A stretch of DNA of 64,000 nucleotides from the NCBI GenBank assembly GCA_007449985.2, contig VIIQ02000004.1, positions 558,001 to 622,000 on the forward strand, read 5' to 3'. This document shows, piece by piece, positions 24,601-36,800 of this stretch. How positions within the stretch are numbered: position 1 is the stretch's first letter; each line of letters starts with the position of its first letter. The notes beneath the pieces are model-generated. The model saw only the letters and a program-made list of their open reading frames with translations. It was not told the DNA's origin and did no database searches. A program made the translations under genes and the position numbers. The stretch comes from Desmodesmus armatus. Taxonomy: Eukaryota; Chlorophyta; Chlorophyceae; Sphaeropleales; Scenedesmaceae.

Positions 24601-25790
24601 CGCTGCTGTAGTCTCTTGCGCCATGCAGAGCGCTAGATTGTGTGCAGTTGAGGCCTGGCCGCATTACTGGACACTCAAACAGCCAGGATACATTACTTGG
24701 ACGAAGTCGCTTGCATCCTGACTGCATCCTTCACCCCAGCCACTAACCCTCAGTTCAGTGCGCCCACAGCGCTGTACTACATATATAGGCTAGTAGCCTA
24801 TTGCGCCATGCAGAGCGCTCACTAGTGTGCAGTTGAGGCCTGGCCAGGACACCGGACATTCAAACAGCAAGGATGAATTACTTGGATGAAGCCGCTTGCA
24901 TCCTGCCTGCACCCCACACCCCAGCCACTACCCTCAGTTCAGTGCGCCCAGAGTGCTGCTGTAGTCTCTTGCGCCATGCAGAACGCTCAATTGTGTGCAG
25001 TTGAGGCCTGGCCAGAACACTTGCCAATCAAAAAGCAAGGATGAATTACTTGGATGAAGCCGCTTGCATCCTGACTGCGCCCCACACCCCAGCCACTACC
25101 CCTCAGTTCAGTGGGCCCACAGTGCTGCTGTAGTCTCTTGCGCCATGCAGAACGCTGCATTGTGTGCAGTTGAGGCCTGGCCAGAACGCTTGCCAATCAA
25201 ACAGCAAGGATGAATTACTTGGATGAAGCCGCTTGCATCCTGACTGCGCCCCACACTTCAGCCACTGACCCTCACTTCAGTGCGCCCACTGGGCTGAGCG
25301 CTGTTGTAGCCTCTTGCGCCATGCAGAGTGCTCAATTGTGTGCAGTTGAGGCCTGGCCGCAATACTGGACATTCAAAAAGCAAGGATGAATTACTTGGAA
25401 GAAGCCGCTTGCATCCTGGCTGCATCCCACACCTCAGCCACTAACCCTCAGTTTAGTGCGCCTATAGCGCTGTAGTAGTCTCTTGCGCCATGCAAAGCGC
25501 TCAATTGTGGGCAGTTGAAGCCTCGCCGGAACACTTGACATTCACAAAGCAAGGATGAATTACTTGGACAAAGCTGCTTGCATACTGACTGCACCCCACA
25601 CCCCAGCCACCAACCCTCAGTTCAGGCGCCCACAGTGCTGTAGTAGTCTCTTCTGCCATGCACAGCGCTCAATTGTAGGCAGTTGAGGCCTGGCCAGAAC
25701 GCTTGACATTCAAAAAGCAAGGATAAATTACTTGGACGAAGCCCTTGCATCCTGACTGCACCCCACACCCCAGCCACCGTGGCTTGAACC
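21640..25790. repeat. 169-bp satellite array, about 24 monomers with higher-order structure
   Basis: The landmark CTCTTGCGCCATGCAGAG recurs about every 167-176 bp from 21672 to about 25648. Successive starts are 21672, 21841, 22010, 22186 and 22355. Some monomers carry an extra GGGCGCGGCGCCCA-type insert, and two (near 23738 and 24798) carry a GGCTAGTAGCC insert. Larger blocks are themselves repeated: 22210-22585 matches 23238-23613 at an offset of 1028 bp, and 22935-23153 matches 23821-24039 at an offset of 886 bp. Short open frames within monomers are by-products of the repeat. Confidence 0.93.
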
Positions 25791-25830
25791 CTCCGAGACG
25801 GTCTAGTAGACAGCAAGGCAGGAAAGATCT

Positions 25831-25846
25831 AGCCGTCTAGACGGCT
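25831..25846. repeat. 16-bp perfect palindrome at the right edge of the satellite
   Basis: AGCCGTCTAGACGGCT is a perfect dyad just outside the last 169-bp monomer, with a related GACGGTCTAGTAGAC shortly upstream. It could mark an element or array boundary. Confidence 0.75.
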
Positions 25847-26009
25847 CCAGCCAGGGGGGGGGCAGGAAGCACGGAGGGCTCAAGTGCAGCGACTGCACAA
25901 ACTGACACAACCATACAGCAGGATGCCAGACTCTGGCACCTATTGAGAGAATCTAAAAGGAGGGGACCACTGGGATTCGTGTCCGTCCCTGGTTGGCAAA
26001 CAAATTTGG

Positions 26010-26655
26010 ATATGCAGGGCCCCCTCCAGTGGTGCCTGGTCCCTTTCACCCCACTTGAGATGCTGCTGGTGCCGTTCGCCTTTGCTGTTGAGTCGTTCTG
26101 TAAGTTACAGTCGCCTTCACACACATGATTGGAGTTACAGCTTGGTGTACAGGACTCCTGTGGCGACCCCACTGGTGACCCCACTTGCTTCAGGGAGCCA
26201 GCACAATGCTTCAGGCAATGCAGAGCCCATGGTGCCTTGCCCAGTGGGCCCTATGCGCATAGGCATGCTGCCTGGCCCAACCCGAGACCGGCATCCATCC
26301 TTGCACTTGCTACTAGTAACAGTAGGACTCAAAGTAGGCTACAGTTTCCTGTGCAAGCACGAAACAAAGTGGCATGCAGGGCGGCAGCAAGACCCGGTGC
26401 CTTCAGGGTTGCCATTTTTGGACCGCCCTTCCAGTGACCTTATGTGGGACCGGTCCCAAGTTGCTGCGGCCTGGCCTGGGACCTAAGAAAGCCTTGAGCA
26501 ATCTTCACACATTCAGTAGACGGAAAGTCACATAATTTTGCAGTGTGCATGTTGTGTCACAGTGTGTTGGTTCAAAACAAGTAGCTGGGCCAGGTCATGG
26601 GTGCTGACGTTTTTATTGTCTGCTCTGTCACACTAGGGGGGTCGCTTGCATTTGT
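26010..26655. repeat. Right flanking repeat, diverged direct copy of the left flank
   Basis: It begins with the same CCCTTTCACCCCACTTGAGA block as 19831 and contains a single 175-bp-type unit (TGGACCGCCCTTCCAGTGA and GGGACCGGTCCC near 26415-26460). It closes with GGTCATGGGTGCTGA near 26595. Orientation equals the left flank, so the satellite is bracketed by long direct repeats. Confidence 0.8.
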
Positions 26656-29600
26656 GTCACAAGGTTCTCCTTTGCTAAAGCACTTACAAGCATCACTGCA
26701 ACCAGCTGCCTACAGCCCAGTGACCAGCCAGTGACTGCACTGAAGTATTTTTTGAGCTCATGAGCGGAGACGGTACCTGGTACCGGACCGGTCCCTGGTA
26801 CCACTGATCTTCCCTTCGCCCGCTCCTAGTCCCATTTGCGCTTGGGATTACTGTCAACACATTGTAAAGAAATGTTAAACCGAAGGGACCAGCGACATTG
26901 CACCCATCCAAAACATTTTTGGCCCCTGATCAAGTTGTTCTGGTCCCACCCCGTTGTCAAAATGCATGCAGATTCCATGCATGATACCACTAACAGAACT
27001 TCCGAGAGCCGCTCTGTGGGTGGTAGCAACAAACGGTGCCTTCACGGAACCGGCAGAGTGCTTTTTGCCGGGCCGGAAGCGGTCCCTGGTACCACGGTTC
27101 TTCCTCTTTCCTGCTTCCTGGCCCCCTTTCGACTTGCTGTCGCTCATCATGAATGCTCAACAAAGAGATTGCCAAGGTGACAGCAACACTTTGGGATCAA
27201 GCTGGTCTTCGAATCCAAAATTGGTCCCTGGTGCCACCGCTCTCCCGCTCTCTGGCACCGTCCATGCTTTCGCCTCCATCTTCGGCCTTTGAAGCACCCC
27301 TATGGTGGCAGAACACTGCACACCGTCATGGAGAGCCAGTGTTGACTGGCACCCCCCCCCCTTCAAGGCTTGGCAGCCCCGCACCTTCCCACTTTGTGAA
27401 CGAAGCAGTGCCCCAGTATGTTGATATGAAGGGTCATAAAGGAATGAAATCAGTAGTGATAGTCAGGCAGCTGCACAGCAGCAGACGCAACTCTTGCATC
27501 AGCTGCTGTTTGCAAGCCGCTTATGATGCAGGCCATGGCATTCAAGGCGCCTTCGCTAACTCTCATAGGTCCTGAGTCAAGACCCATGACCTGCATCCAC
27601 AATAGCAGAGCACGGGGAAAACACACGAGCGGGCAGGCAGTTGGGGCCTGAAGTGCAGTGCGTTTTCAGCAGCCAAACCCTATCAAGCACATCAGGGCTA
27701 CAGCACAACACTTGCAAGCTGCACTGTAGCGAAGCGCAGCTGGATAACAAAACTGTCTTGTGACAGTTGGTTTTGTGCAAACACTCTTGTTCTTTGCGCT
27801 GCTGGAGAGTGACTCTGCAGTGCAGACGTACTGGGGAGCCGACTAGACGGGAAGCCAACTGCACAAACATGGCTGCCCTTGAGTGCTTGCGCTTGCAAGC
27901 GCAGGCAATTGCCTGCTGCATTCCGCAGTATCTGCTGCTGATACTTTGCTGCTGCTTTGCTTGCAAGTGTGGATTTTCCATCTGCGCAAGGTGGGGACCT
28001 GGCAATACTGCCTGGCAGGCAGCCAGGCTGTAGATTAATCTCTCCAGTATCGTTGTCTGAAGGACACCACAGCACCATTCGTTGCTACTGTTGGCAGCAG
28101 CACGGAAACCCCAGCCGCAGGCAGCGCATCTGGCATGCGTGGTGCAGCCAAGGCACCAGCCAACCAGCTGCTGGCGCCACAACCAATTGCACAGCAACAC
28201 TCATGTACCGCATTTGATAGGCCGGTGGGCAACGCGCATATGTTTCTCTGACAGATGGCAGTGGTGCCGCTACGGTGGCTAAACAGGGCTGCAGATTGTA
28301 GACACACATCAGTGCTGCCACTGATGCTGACAATAAAGCCAGCACTCACACACCTGCAGCGCTGCTGACAGCATCAGGCTAAACCTGACAAACATCCGTT
28401 TGGACTTGCACCTGTCCTGTCACGCACCAGTTGCGTGGGTTTTTCTGCTGTTCCATGGCTGCGCTGAAGCACCTCTGGCACTGTGTCCTTTACAACTGGC
28501 AAACTCATCATCGGATGCAAACAGAACGGCACCACACTGCTTGGATGGTGCAGACACAACAACTGTCCTTGTTTGTCACAAACACAGGACACTTGCAAAC
28601 CCCACAGCCACAGAGGAGTGAGCTGTGCAATCAAACCTGCCGTAGTGACACTACCGGACTGAGAAGCTGACACAACCGGAAGCACTTGCATATAGGCATT
28701 GACACTGCATGTACAGACATAGCACTCCACCTCACATCAGGCCACACGCATGCACAATGAATGGCAGTCCAAGGAATAAAAGAACATGACAGAAAAGCCC
28801 ATCATGACCATGCCAAGGACCTGAAAAATGTAAGCAAGCTTACTAACAGTTGTGCATCTCAGCCGTACTTGGCTGCAGCATGGCTTCAGTACTTGCTTCA
28901 TAATCAAGGCAGATCACAACTACCAACTGAGCCAAAGGCATAGTGATTAACAAAGGCAGGGTATGCTCTGCTCAACCTGTGCATGAGACTGAACCAGCCA
29001 GTCCATTTACAAATTTGCAGGGGCTTTGGGGGCCTCTGGCAGCAGTGTTGCCAGCCAGCTGCTGGCACAGCAAACATACAAATAAAGTGATGTTGCCAAC
29101 TCAATCACTAAGAACATTCACTCCACTTGTAAAGGCATGTTGCCAACTCATCCCCTGGGGCCCACGCATCCATAAAGTGATGTGCTAACTCATCTACTGG
29201 GGCCCACTCATCCGCTAAGAACATCACATCCACTCAACTTGCATCTGATGCAAGGCTTCACGCTACACAGGCCTCATCTCAAATCTTCTGCTTCAAACAC
29301 CAGCCACTTTCCCACAGACCTGAACGACTGCAAGGCCATTAGAAACTGAAGATCAGCAAACGGCGCATGCTTTTGAAAACCCCACGCATCTGCTGCGTTG
29401 CGCTGATCACGATCGCTGCTGGCGTGCTGTCCTTCAAACACGCAGCGTAAGCAGGGCGACAGCCAGCATGCATCCCATATCTGGACCTCACACTGCTACT
29501 TGTAGGACATCAGAACATGCCTGACATCACCTACATGGCACACTCAGCCGTGCTTCATGCAAGCTCGACTACGTCAACTTCAAGGACCTGTGCACATATA

Positions 29601-29848
29601 CAAACCCACGACAAACCCATATACATACCCATGATAAACCCACGAGTGTGTCACACGGCCAAACTTTGGTATGCACTTGTGCATCACCATCTTGAGGATA
29701 CTATCCGTGCGCCACGTGCATAATAAGGCCAACGGGGTGCACTCCGCCTTCTGTGCCTAGCTATCACGGCATGCAGCCGGCACAGACACTTCCCCAGGGA
29801 CCGTGCACATCTGTGCTTTGGTGGGTCACAAGATCTGGTGACTCAAAG
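26656..29848. other. Degenerate repeats, then sequence with no recognised gene
   Basis: Three diverged copies of GGTCCCTGGTACCAC sit at 26790, 27081 and 27223. A local duplication lies at about 29083-29240 (CATAAAGTGATGT and CTAAGAACAT blocks twice, with GGGGCCCAC). The rest has no frame with a domain or a consistent splice pattern on either strand. Confidence 0.5.
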
Positions 29849-30842
29849 CTACCTGTTTCCAACTGAGCTGTTACTGAGCGGCTCTGCTTCTGTCAGCAAT
29901 TGCAGCGGGAGCTCCAGGGATGACTTGTTGTGGGACTGCTCAGACATTGCTGATGCTGGCTGGGTATGATCCACAGGCAACAGATCAGATTGTGTGATGA
30001 GCCCAGACTGCTGCACAATGCTTGGTGTGCGTATCCGCCGCGCCGCACCCGTGACACGGGTTGAGATCCTGCGTGTCGGCCAATGGATGGATGCTGCCAC
30101 CACCTCGGAGCTTGTGTTGGCGATGATGGCTCCACCAGGTATACGCGTAGGGTGCTCAGGGTTGCGAAGCACACGAAGCTCCCTGGTCGAAGTTGGCACA
30201 GCGTCGAAGTTGCCTGTGACGCAAGCAAAGCAGCATACCATAAACGTTCGTCAGACCCATGGGCAGCATTCTAACCCTGCCAATAGGTCTGGTGGGTCGC
30301 AGTACAAAGTCACTGTGCAGCCACGGCAGGTGAGAGGCAAACACACACACAACGTCAAGTGCAGTTTGTCACAGCTGGGCGATGATGATTGAAGCTGAGC
30401 GCCATGTATGCTGTGGCAGGAATGCTGCGGTCACCAAGTGAAGGCCATGCCCAGCATATGGTGCAGACTCTGCATCACTCAAACCTGGCGCCGGCTGACA
30501 AAGCCTTTCCAAAAAGTGGCACATACCTGCTGGGCTGCAGATGATGCCGATGGATGAAACGTAGGCGTCTTGCCAGCCGAATATGCCTGCAATGTGCAGC
30601 AGCACAACAAATGCTGGTGTTGAAGCCCAAACCAAGGATGTTTCGGGCAGTGACAAGGGCCAGGGGAGGGTGGCAGCACAGATGCTAGCGCTGGAGTGAT
30701 GGCCAGGGCGCGTATGTCACAGCTGTGTTGAAGTTCTCTATGGCTTGGCTTGGATGACAAAGTGTGATAACCCATGTTGTGCTCACCGCATCCGCCTTTT
30801 ACCTTCCAGATATCTGGTGTGGATGGTGGCAACCATTTGCAT
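29849..30842 (-). CDS. Small unknown protein with a lectin-strand-like segment
   Basis: Model on the minus strand, 154 aa: 30842-30803, 30586-30527, 30213-29849. All junctions are phase 1, with acceptors TTGCAG and TCACAG and donors gtaaaa and gtatgt. The last two exons are the reliable part. The middle exon reads IFGWQDAYVSSIGIICSPAG, resembling the closing beta-strand of jacalin-like domains, so this may be a relic or a highly truncated lectin. The last exon is Arg/Ser/Thr-rich (PTSTRELRVLRNPEHPTR) and ends SSVGNR. The first exon is weak: its ATG lies only 26 bp from the proposed ATG of the divergent gene at 30868, and both starts cannot be trusted equally. The function is unknown. Confidence 0.4.
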
Positions 30843-30867
30843 GTCAGATAGGTATGTCAATCATCAC

Positions 30868-33800
30868 ATGCAGTTCAAGCTGGGCCTGTTGCTTCCTCAC
30901 ACATCTTGGCAGCTCTATTTCCATATCCATGTGTTGAGTAATATGAGTGTGTTGTTAGGTTGCCCAGCTGGCTTTCCGAATGCAATGGACAACCTTCAAA
31001 CATGCACAAGCACTGGTGACCGGCAGATGATGACTGCTAGTTGAATGTTACTACACTGCAATTCTGCCTGCAGGCTGCAGCGAAGTGAATCTGCCGTCGT
31101 TGACCAATGCAGCATGGCCCCAGGATCGATGTGATGCCACAAAGTCAGGTTCCAACTGCACTGCTGTTTGTGGTGCCGGCTTGATGCCCAGCCTGACAGC
31201 CGGAGCACCAAGGGTGATGTGCAATGCTGGCACCTGGAGCCAGCTTCAAGGCTCTTGCGTAACGCGAGTGGGTGAGTGGTTCGCGGCTTGTGCACATAGC
31301 ATGTTGCGCACTATGTGCACCCGCTGGTCCATACTCTGCACCTTAGTAAGGTGCACTACTAAGTAAGGTTTGTTAGCAAGCAAGCGTTCAGCAAGATGTG
31401 AGGTGTGTTTCTGCTTTGACTATAAAGTTACGGTTGCATCGACGCCATGCCCACAGGGATGATCCCGCGCATTGTGGCCCTCAGATGCTCCTATAGCATG
31501 TGTTGTGCGGTATGCACCAGCAACTATTGAATGTCTGCAGGTGAGTCTTCGGTGAGTACTGTTTGTGTGCCGTCCGCCACGCCTATGTCAACTGGGTGTG
31601 CACTTGCCAAACTGACCATGTTTGTTGTGCATGCAGTGACATGTTCTGGCCAGCCTGCCGCGCGGCCCAATGCCTTGTGGGCATGTGGTACGACTGTGGC
31701 CAGTGGTGTCTGCAATGCCACATGTGCCACTGGTACACGGGGGTCCGTACAGTCCACATGCACTGGCAACCCACTAGCTTGGGGCACCCCAGTGGGAAGC
31801 TGCACCCCTATTGGTGAGCTTGCAACCCTTTTTCTATCAAGAGCAGCCTTTTTCACAGCCCAGCCCTTTGCATTCACATAACAAGGGATTACTTTGTTGC
31901 CCCAGTTCTGAGGATAGCATCGTTTGTGATGAGCAAGCTGTCTGCCCTGAGCATCAATGCATTGATCACATTGGTAGTGGTAGTGTAGGCGGCAGCTAGT
32001 CTGCTTGTAGAGAACGGCCCGGGGCCGGAAAGGTGTTTTGGACAAGTCTTGCTGAGACCGCGTTCCGGGAAAGTGAGGCATAGCATGTGAAGCACTGGGG
32101 CTGTGGAGAGGCTTGTGTTCATTGTGAGGGGTGCAACTGTGTTGAGACGGCTCAAAGTCAGGAGGGGGGTAATGGCATTACCCCCCTCCTGGCATTACCC
32201 CCCTCCTGACTTTGAATGAGCAAGTAGCATGCCCTGAGCTTCCGTGCACTTATCACACCTTTCTTCAAGTTTAGACATAAACTGTTTGTGTCCACTTCCT
32301 TGCTGCCCATGCAAACTTGTACTTGTCTTGCCCGCTGCCACCCTTCAGTATGCAATGGATCACCAAGCTCTACTGGTGCCACCTTCAACTGTGGTACATC
32401 TTCCAACTTTGGCAGGGTTTGTCCAGGTACTTGCATCACCAACTTCATTGGCGCTACCAACGCTACTTGCACAGCCAAAGGGTGGGTGGTTGCGGGGTCA
32501 TGTAACAGACGGTGCACAGGCAGCCCAACCAGCCCCGCCAATGGCCGTTTTAACTGTCCACTCACTGTGGCAAGCCAGTCATGCACAGCACAGTGTAATG
32601 CGGGGTTTATACCAAGTGCACCAGGGGCACCTTCTGCTGTTTGTCAGACAACGGGAGCGTGGGGCGCAGTGACTGGCACCTGCAACAGAGGTTGCACAGG
32701 CAACCCTGTAGGACCGAATGCCGTCTTTGCGTGCCCCAGCGTTACGGCGGTCGGTGGACGTTGCAATGCAACATGTGCCAATGGAAGACTTGGTAATGTG
32801 TTTGCTGTCTGTCAAGCCAACACATTCACATGGGCTGTGGACAACAGGGTGCCCTGCGTCCCAAGTGAGTGGCAGGCTGTCCAAGACACTCTAGCCACAA
32901 GATTCTCTGTGCCATGTGTGGCAGTGCTTCGTGTGTGCCTCCGCAGTATTATGAAGTTGGCTCTGGCTGTTGTTGTTGGCTAGGCCATGTATCATACGCT
33001 GAGCGTTGTGGTGAATTGCTACTGAGAATGTCCTATCTGACATTGTTGTTGTGCTTGCTCTGCAGCTTGCACTGGTAATCCGCCTTCAGTTCCCAACAGC
33101 AATTTCTCCTGCCCCGCCACAACCTCGCCTGGGGTCAGATGCCGTGCCCAGTGCAGTAGAGGCTTCAACGGATCAGTGTCAGCTGCATGCCTTTCCAATG
33201 GTGTGTGGGACAGTCCCCAAGGGCGATGCTTACCTCTTGGTAAGTGTGCCCACAGTCTGCACATGTGAAGGAGAGTTACATGCTATCTTATCACCATAGC
33301 TACAGGTGTAACTTTGATGGGGTTTTGGTTGATCAGTGCTGCATCTCATACTTCAATGCATGCTTGGCAACTGAATATACTAGTCACAGCTGGTGTGCAG
33401 GACTGTAACGCAGTGGTGTGACAGCCTTGTCAGCCTATCGTGCGCACACGGCATGCGTACTCCATTTGTGTGGCAGACACACAGTTGATAGCAGCCGCAA
33501 ACGCAGGTTGCACGTGCAGCGTTCTGAACCCGCACTGGCATCTTCTGTATGCTGATTGTCCGTAGTGTGTACCGGGAATCCTTCCAATCCTACCAATGGC
33601 CAATTCTCTTGCGGGAAAAGCACTTCACGCGGAAGGGTCACAGCTGCGGGGCGCACATGTACAGCCCAATGCACAGGAGCAACCGTTGGTTTCCCAACTG
33701 CCTCAACTGCCGTATGCACTGATGACGGCACCTGGAGCACTGTTGTGGGTGTTTGTGCATGTGAGAACCTCGTGGCACAAAGGCAGCTGCCTTGCACTTT

Positions 33801-36800
33801 TGCAGTACGACTATGCTGTTGTTTCTGGCAAGCTGATCAACAGTCACTCACAAGGATTGGGTGCTTATTGCATGCCTCTGCACCATCCGGCGTCCACCAT
33901 GCAAGCTAGTCTCCATGAAGGAAGCTCTGTGTTTACATCGCTGCATTCGCAGCACATGATCTGTGACATACATCATGTCAATGACAAGTCAATGACATGT
34001 TGTTTGCGACCTTGCTGCAGCCCCGTGCAATCCCAACCCATGCACTCCAGCACGCAAGTCAGATGGTGTTTGTACACCGGTTGGCACCCAAGGCGACTTC
34101 ACGTGTGGCTGCCCCCCTGGGTGGGGGTGGGACACCAGCCTGTCACGTTGCACACGTGAGTATCACCAGTCAAAATTCAGGAGCTACAGTGATGGCGCCG
34201 CAACGACACGTCCTTACCCTTTTCTGTGACTGTGGCATTGCATGCTGGGAACAGTTGTGAGCATTTGACATCCTCTGTGACTTGCCAAGTGTGGCTCAAA
34301 AATGCGTGTGGGGCCGTCTCACTCTGCATATGCGCCCACCGTGACCGATGCAATGAAGGGCAGCCCAACGGTTTTTTTCAGATTGGCGCAATCGTTCACA
34401 GCGACATTGTATTGTGTTGTATTGTGACTGCAGGTTGTAGCGTGCTCATTGAAAAGACAAGCATCACAATGGATCCGAATGGGATGGATCGCAACCCTAT
34501 AAGTTTAGGAGAGGTCAAGTTATTCAATGCTTCAGGGGTCCAGTTCAAGTCGGCCAACCTTACAGCTGAGATGTCTTCCGTGCTTCGGGACAACATCGCA
34601 CAATGGGGCCCGCAGTCTTGTATAGATGGTAATCCACTCAGTCACTGTCAAACAGCAGAATATACAAACAGCTTGGAATGGTTGCGCATCTCGTATCCTT
34701 GTTCACAAGGTCTATTGCGTGTAGAGGTCGTCAACTTACAGAGCTGCTGCCAGGACCGTATCAGGAATTACCGTATGAGGGCTACTACAGGCAGCAATGA
34801 TGCCAGCTTGTCTCCTCCCTTCATCTTTGCTGACACCAAGTCAACGTACACTTGGTACCCAGGTGAGCTCCCCAACCGTGTTGATCCTTCTTGACTAGAG
34901 CTTGGGTAGGTAGATTTCAAAGCATGTTTAGCTTAGATGGGAGGGCTTCATCAAAAAGCTCAACATTGAAAACCATTATTCCGTGTGCACAACATGTGTG
35001 TGTGGCTGAGTGCTTTTAATTGTTGTGCTTTTGTTGTTGTGCTTTTGTTGTTGTGATCGTTTGCAGATGGCTATTGTCGCGGCACAATTGACACACGATG
35101 GCTGCTTTTGAACAATGAAGAAAGGAAGATTGCCCTTGGCACTGTCGCAAACGTCCCATGCCGTGACGGCTTCAGTGGGAATGCCACTGTCCGGTGCCAG
35201 AACGATGGTACTTTGGTGTATGAGGGTGGATGCGGTGAGTGTGGAGGCACTAGATCTTGCCGTGCGATGGCTAGGTTCGCTTGAGTTGAAACCTGCAACT
35301 TGCAGCAACGGCTTGGAGAGCCACAAATTTGGGGCGTTGAGTTATTGGCGGACATCAGCTTGCAGCTCTATCTTCGGCTGTTCAATTGCTTGATCAGCTG
35401 TGTACGTACCTTGGGTTGTTCAATTGCTTGATCAAGTTGTACGCTTGGGTGATGTCTCTTCCCATACGTGCAGAACGCCGCTTACAAGTTGGAAACAAAG
35501 CTATTGCTTATGTTGCCCAATTTGTGACACAAGAGGATGCCAAACGTGCATGCTCAAAGCGCGGCGGAGCGGTAAGTCCCTGCTGCCATCTGTCACTTAA
35601 ACCTTGTATCAGCAACTCTGTTGCATACCAGAATGGACACATCAGCTGCAAAGACGTGCTGCGCATCTTTGCAACCGATTGAAGCAAAGATCACGAAGCA
35701 TGTCGGGCTGAACCAAGCGCCCGGCAAGGGTGCTTGTTCGTGCCAAGCTTGCCCAATGCAGCCTGCAGCCGCCACCACCCTTGCATGCACATGTGTTGTG
35801 ATGCCACATCTTGTCACTCACCTTTTCCGTGCACCTGATGGTCACAATTCTTATGTTTTTGATGTTGGTGCAGCTGCTGACGTTGGCAACTGAAGTTGAA
35901 CGCACGGCACTCATGGGAGCAATGCGGGCTGCTAATGAAGGCGAAATTTGGGTTGGCCTTGAGTCAGCAAACAGGCAGCCCACAAGCAACAAAGCAAACT
36001 ACCGATGGCTCAGCACTGGCAGGGCCCCCAGCTTTGACGGGTGGACTCCGGGTGAACCCAACAATGCTAATGGCGCGCAGGAAGGCATCTGCATATCACA
36101 GCAGTTGGACAGAGGATGGAATGGTGAGTTGGTGTGAAATGCCGGCAAGGCAAAGCGGAGTGGTGCTAGAATCGCTCTGCCGGGCGATACAGACAATATC
36201 AAAGGGGCAACACCTGAGCAAAGCGCATAGTGCATGTCCTGCGCAGGACAACCACTCCCACCTTGATGAGGCAAGAGGAGCCATTTGATTTGAAACAGCA
36301 TATTTATTTGGATGCATCACGCCTGTCACAAACCTTGCGCCCTTACTGATCAGCCAAGTTGAACCAATGCTCTTGCGTTTATGCCAGTGCATGGCTAGCA
36401 CGGCAATGCCGAGAAGTTCTGATCACAACAGTGTAGAGATCTGGGCTAAGTGTCCAAGTGTGGAGCATTGTGTGTCAGACACACTCTGTTTGTTGTCCGC
36501 CATGTTGTCTGTATGCAGACATCCCGTGCTACTTCTTGCGTGCTTATGCATGCCAACTAGGTGGGTGAATTGTTTGGCTGCAGGCTGGATTCATCTGTTC
36601 CTATGCAAGAAGCATGTCGTAGCAACAGCTGTTGATGTTTGCACCGTAAGCTAACACCAAGTGCTGCTCAGCAGCAAAGGATTTGAGCAAACACAGACAT
36701 GTTTGTGCACATGTCAACAAGAGAGATGTCCGAGCCATCCCGCTCACCAGTCGTCATCTGTGCACTTGCAGGCTGTAGTGAAGTTCGCCTTCCAGTAGCA

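Noticed and set aside
21862..25196. Many 65-70-codon frames inside the 169-bp array
   Set aside because: Shadows of the satellite monomer, not a gene family.
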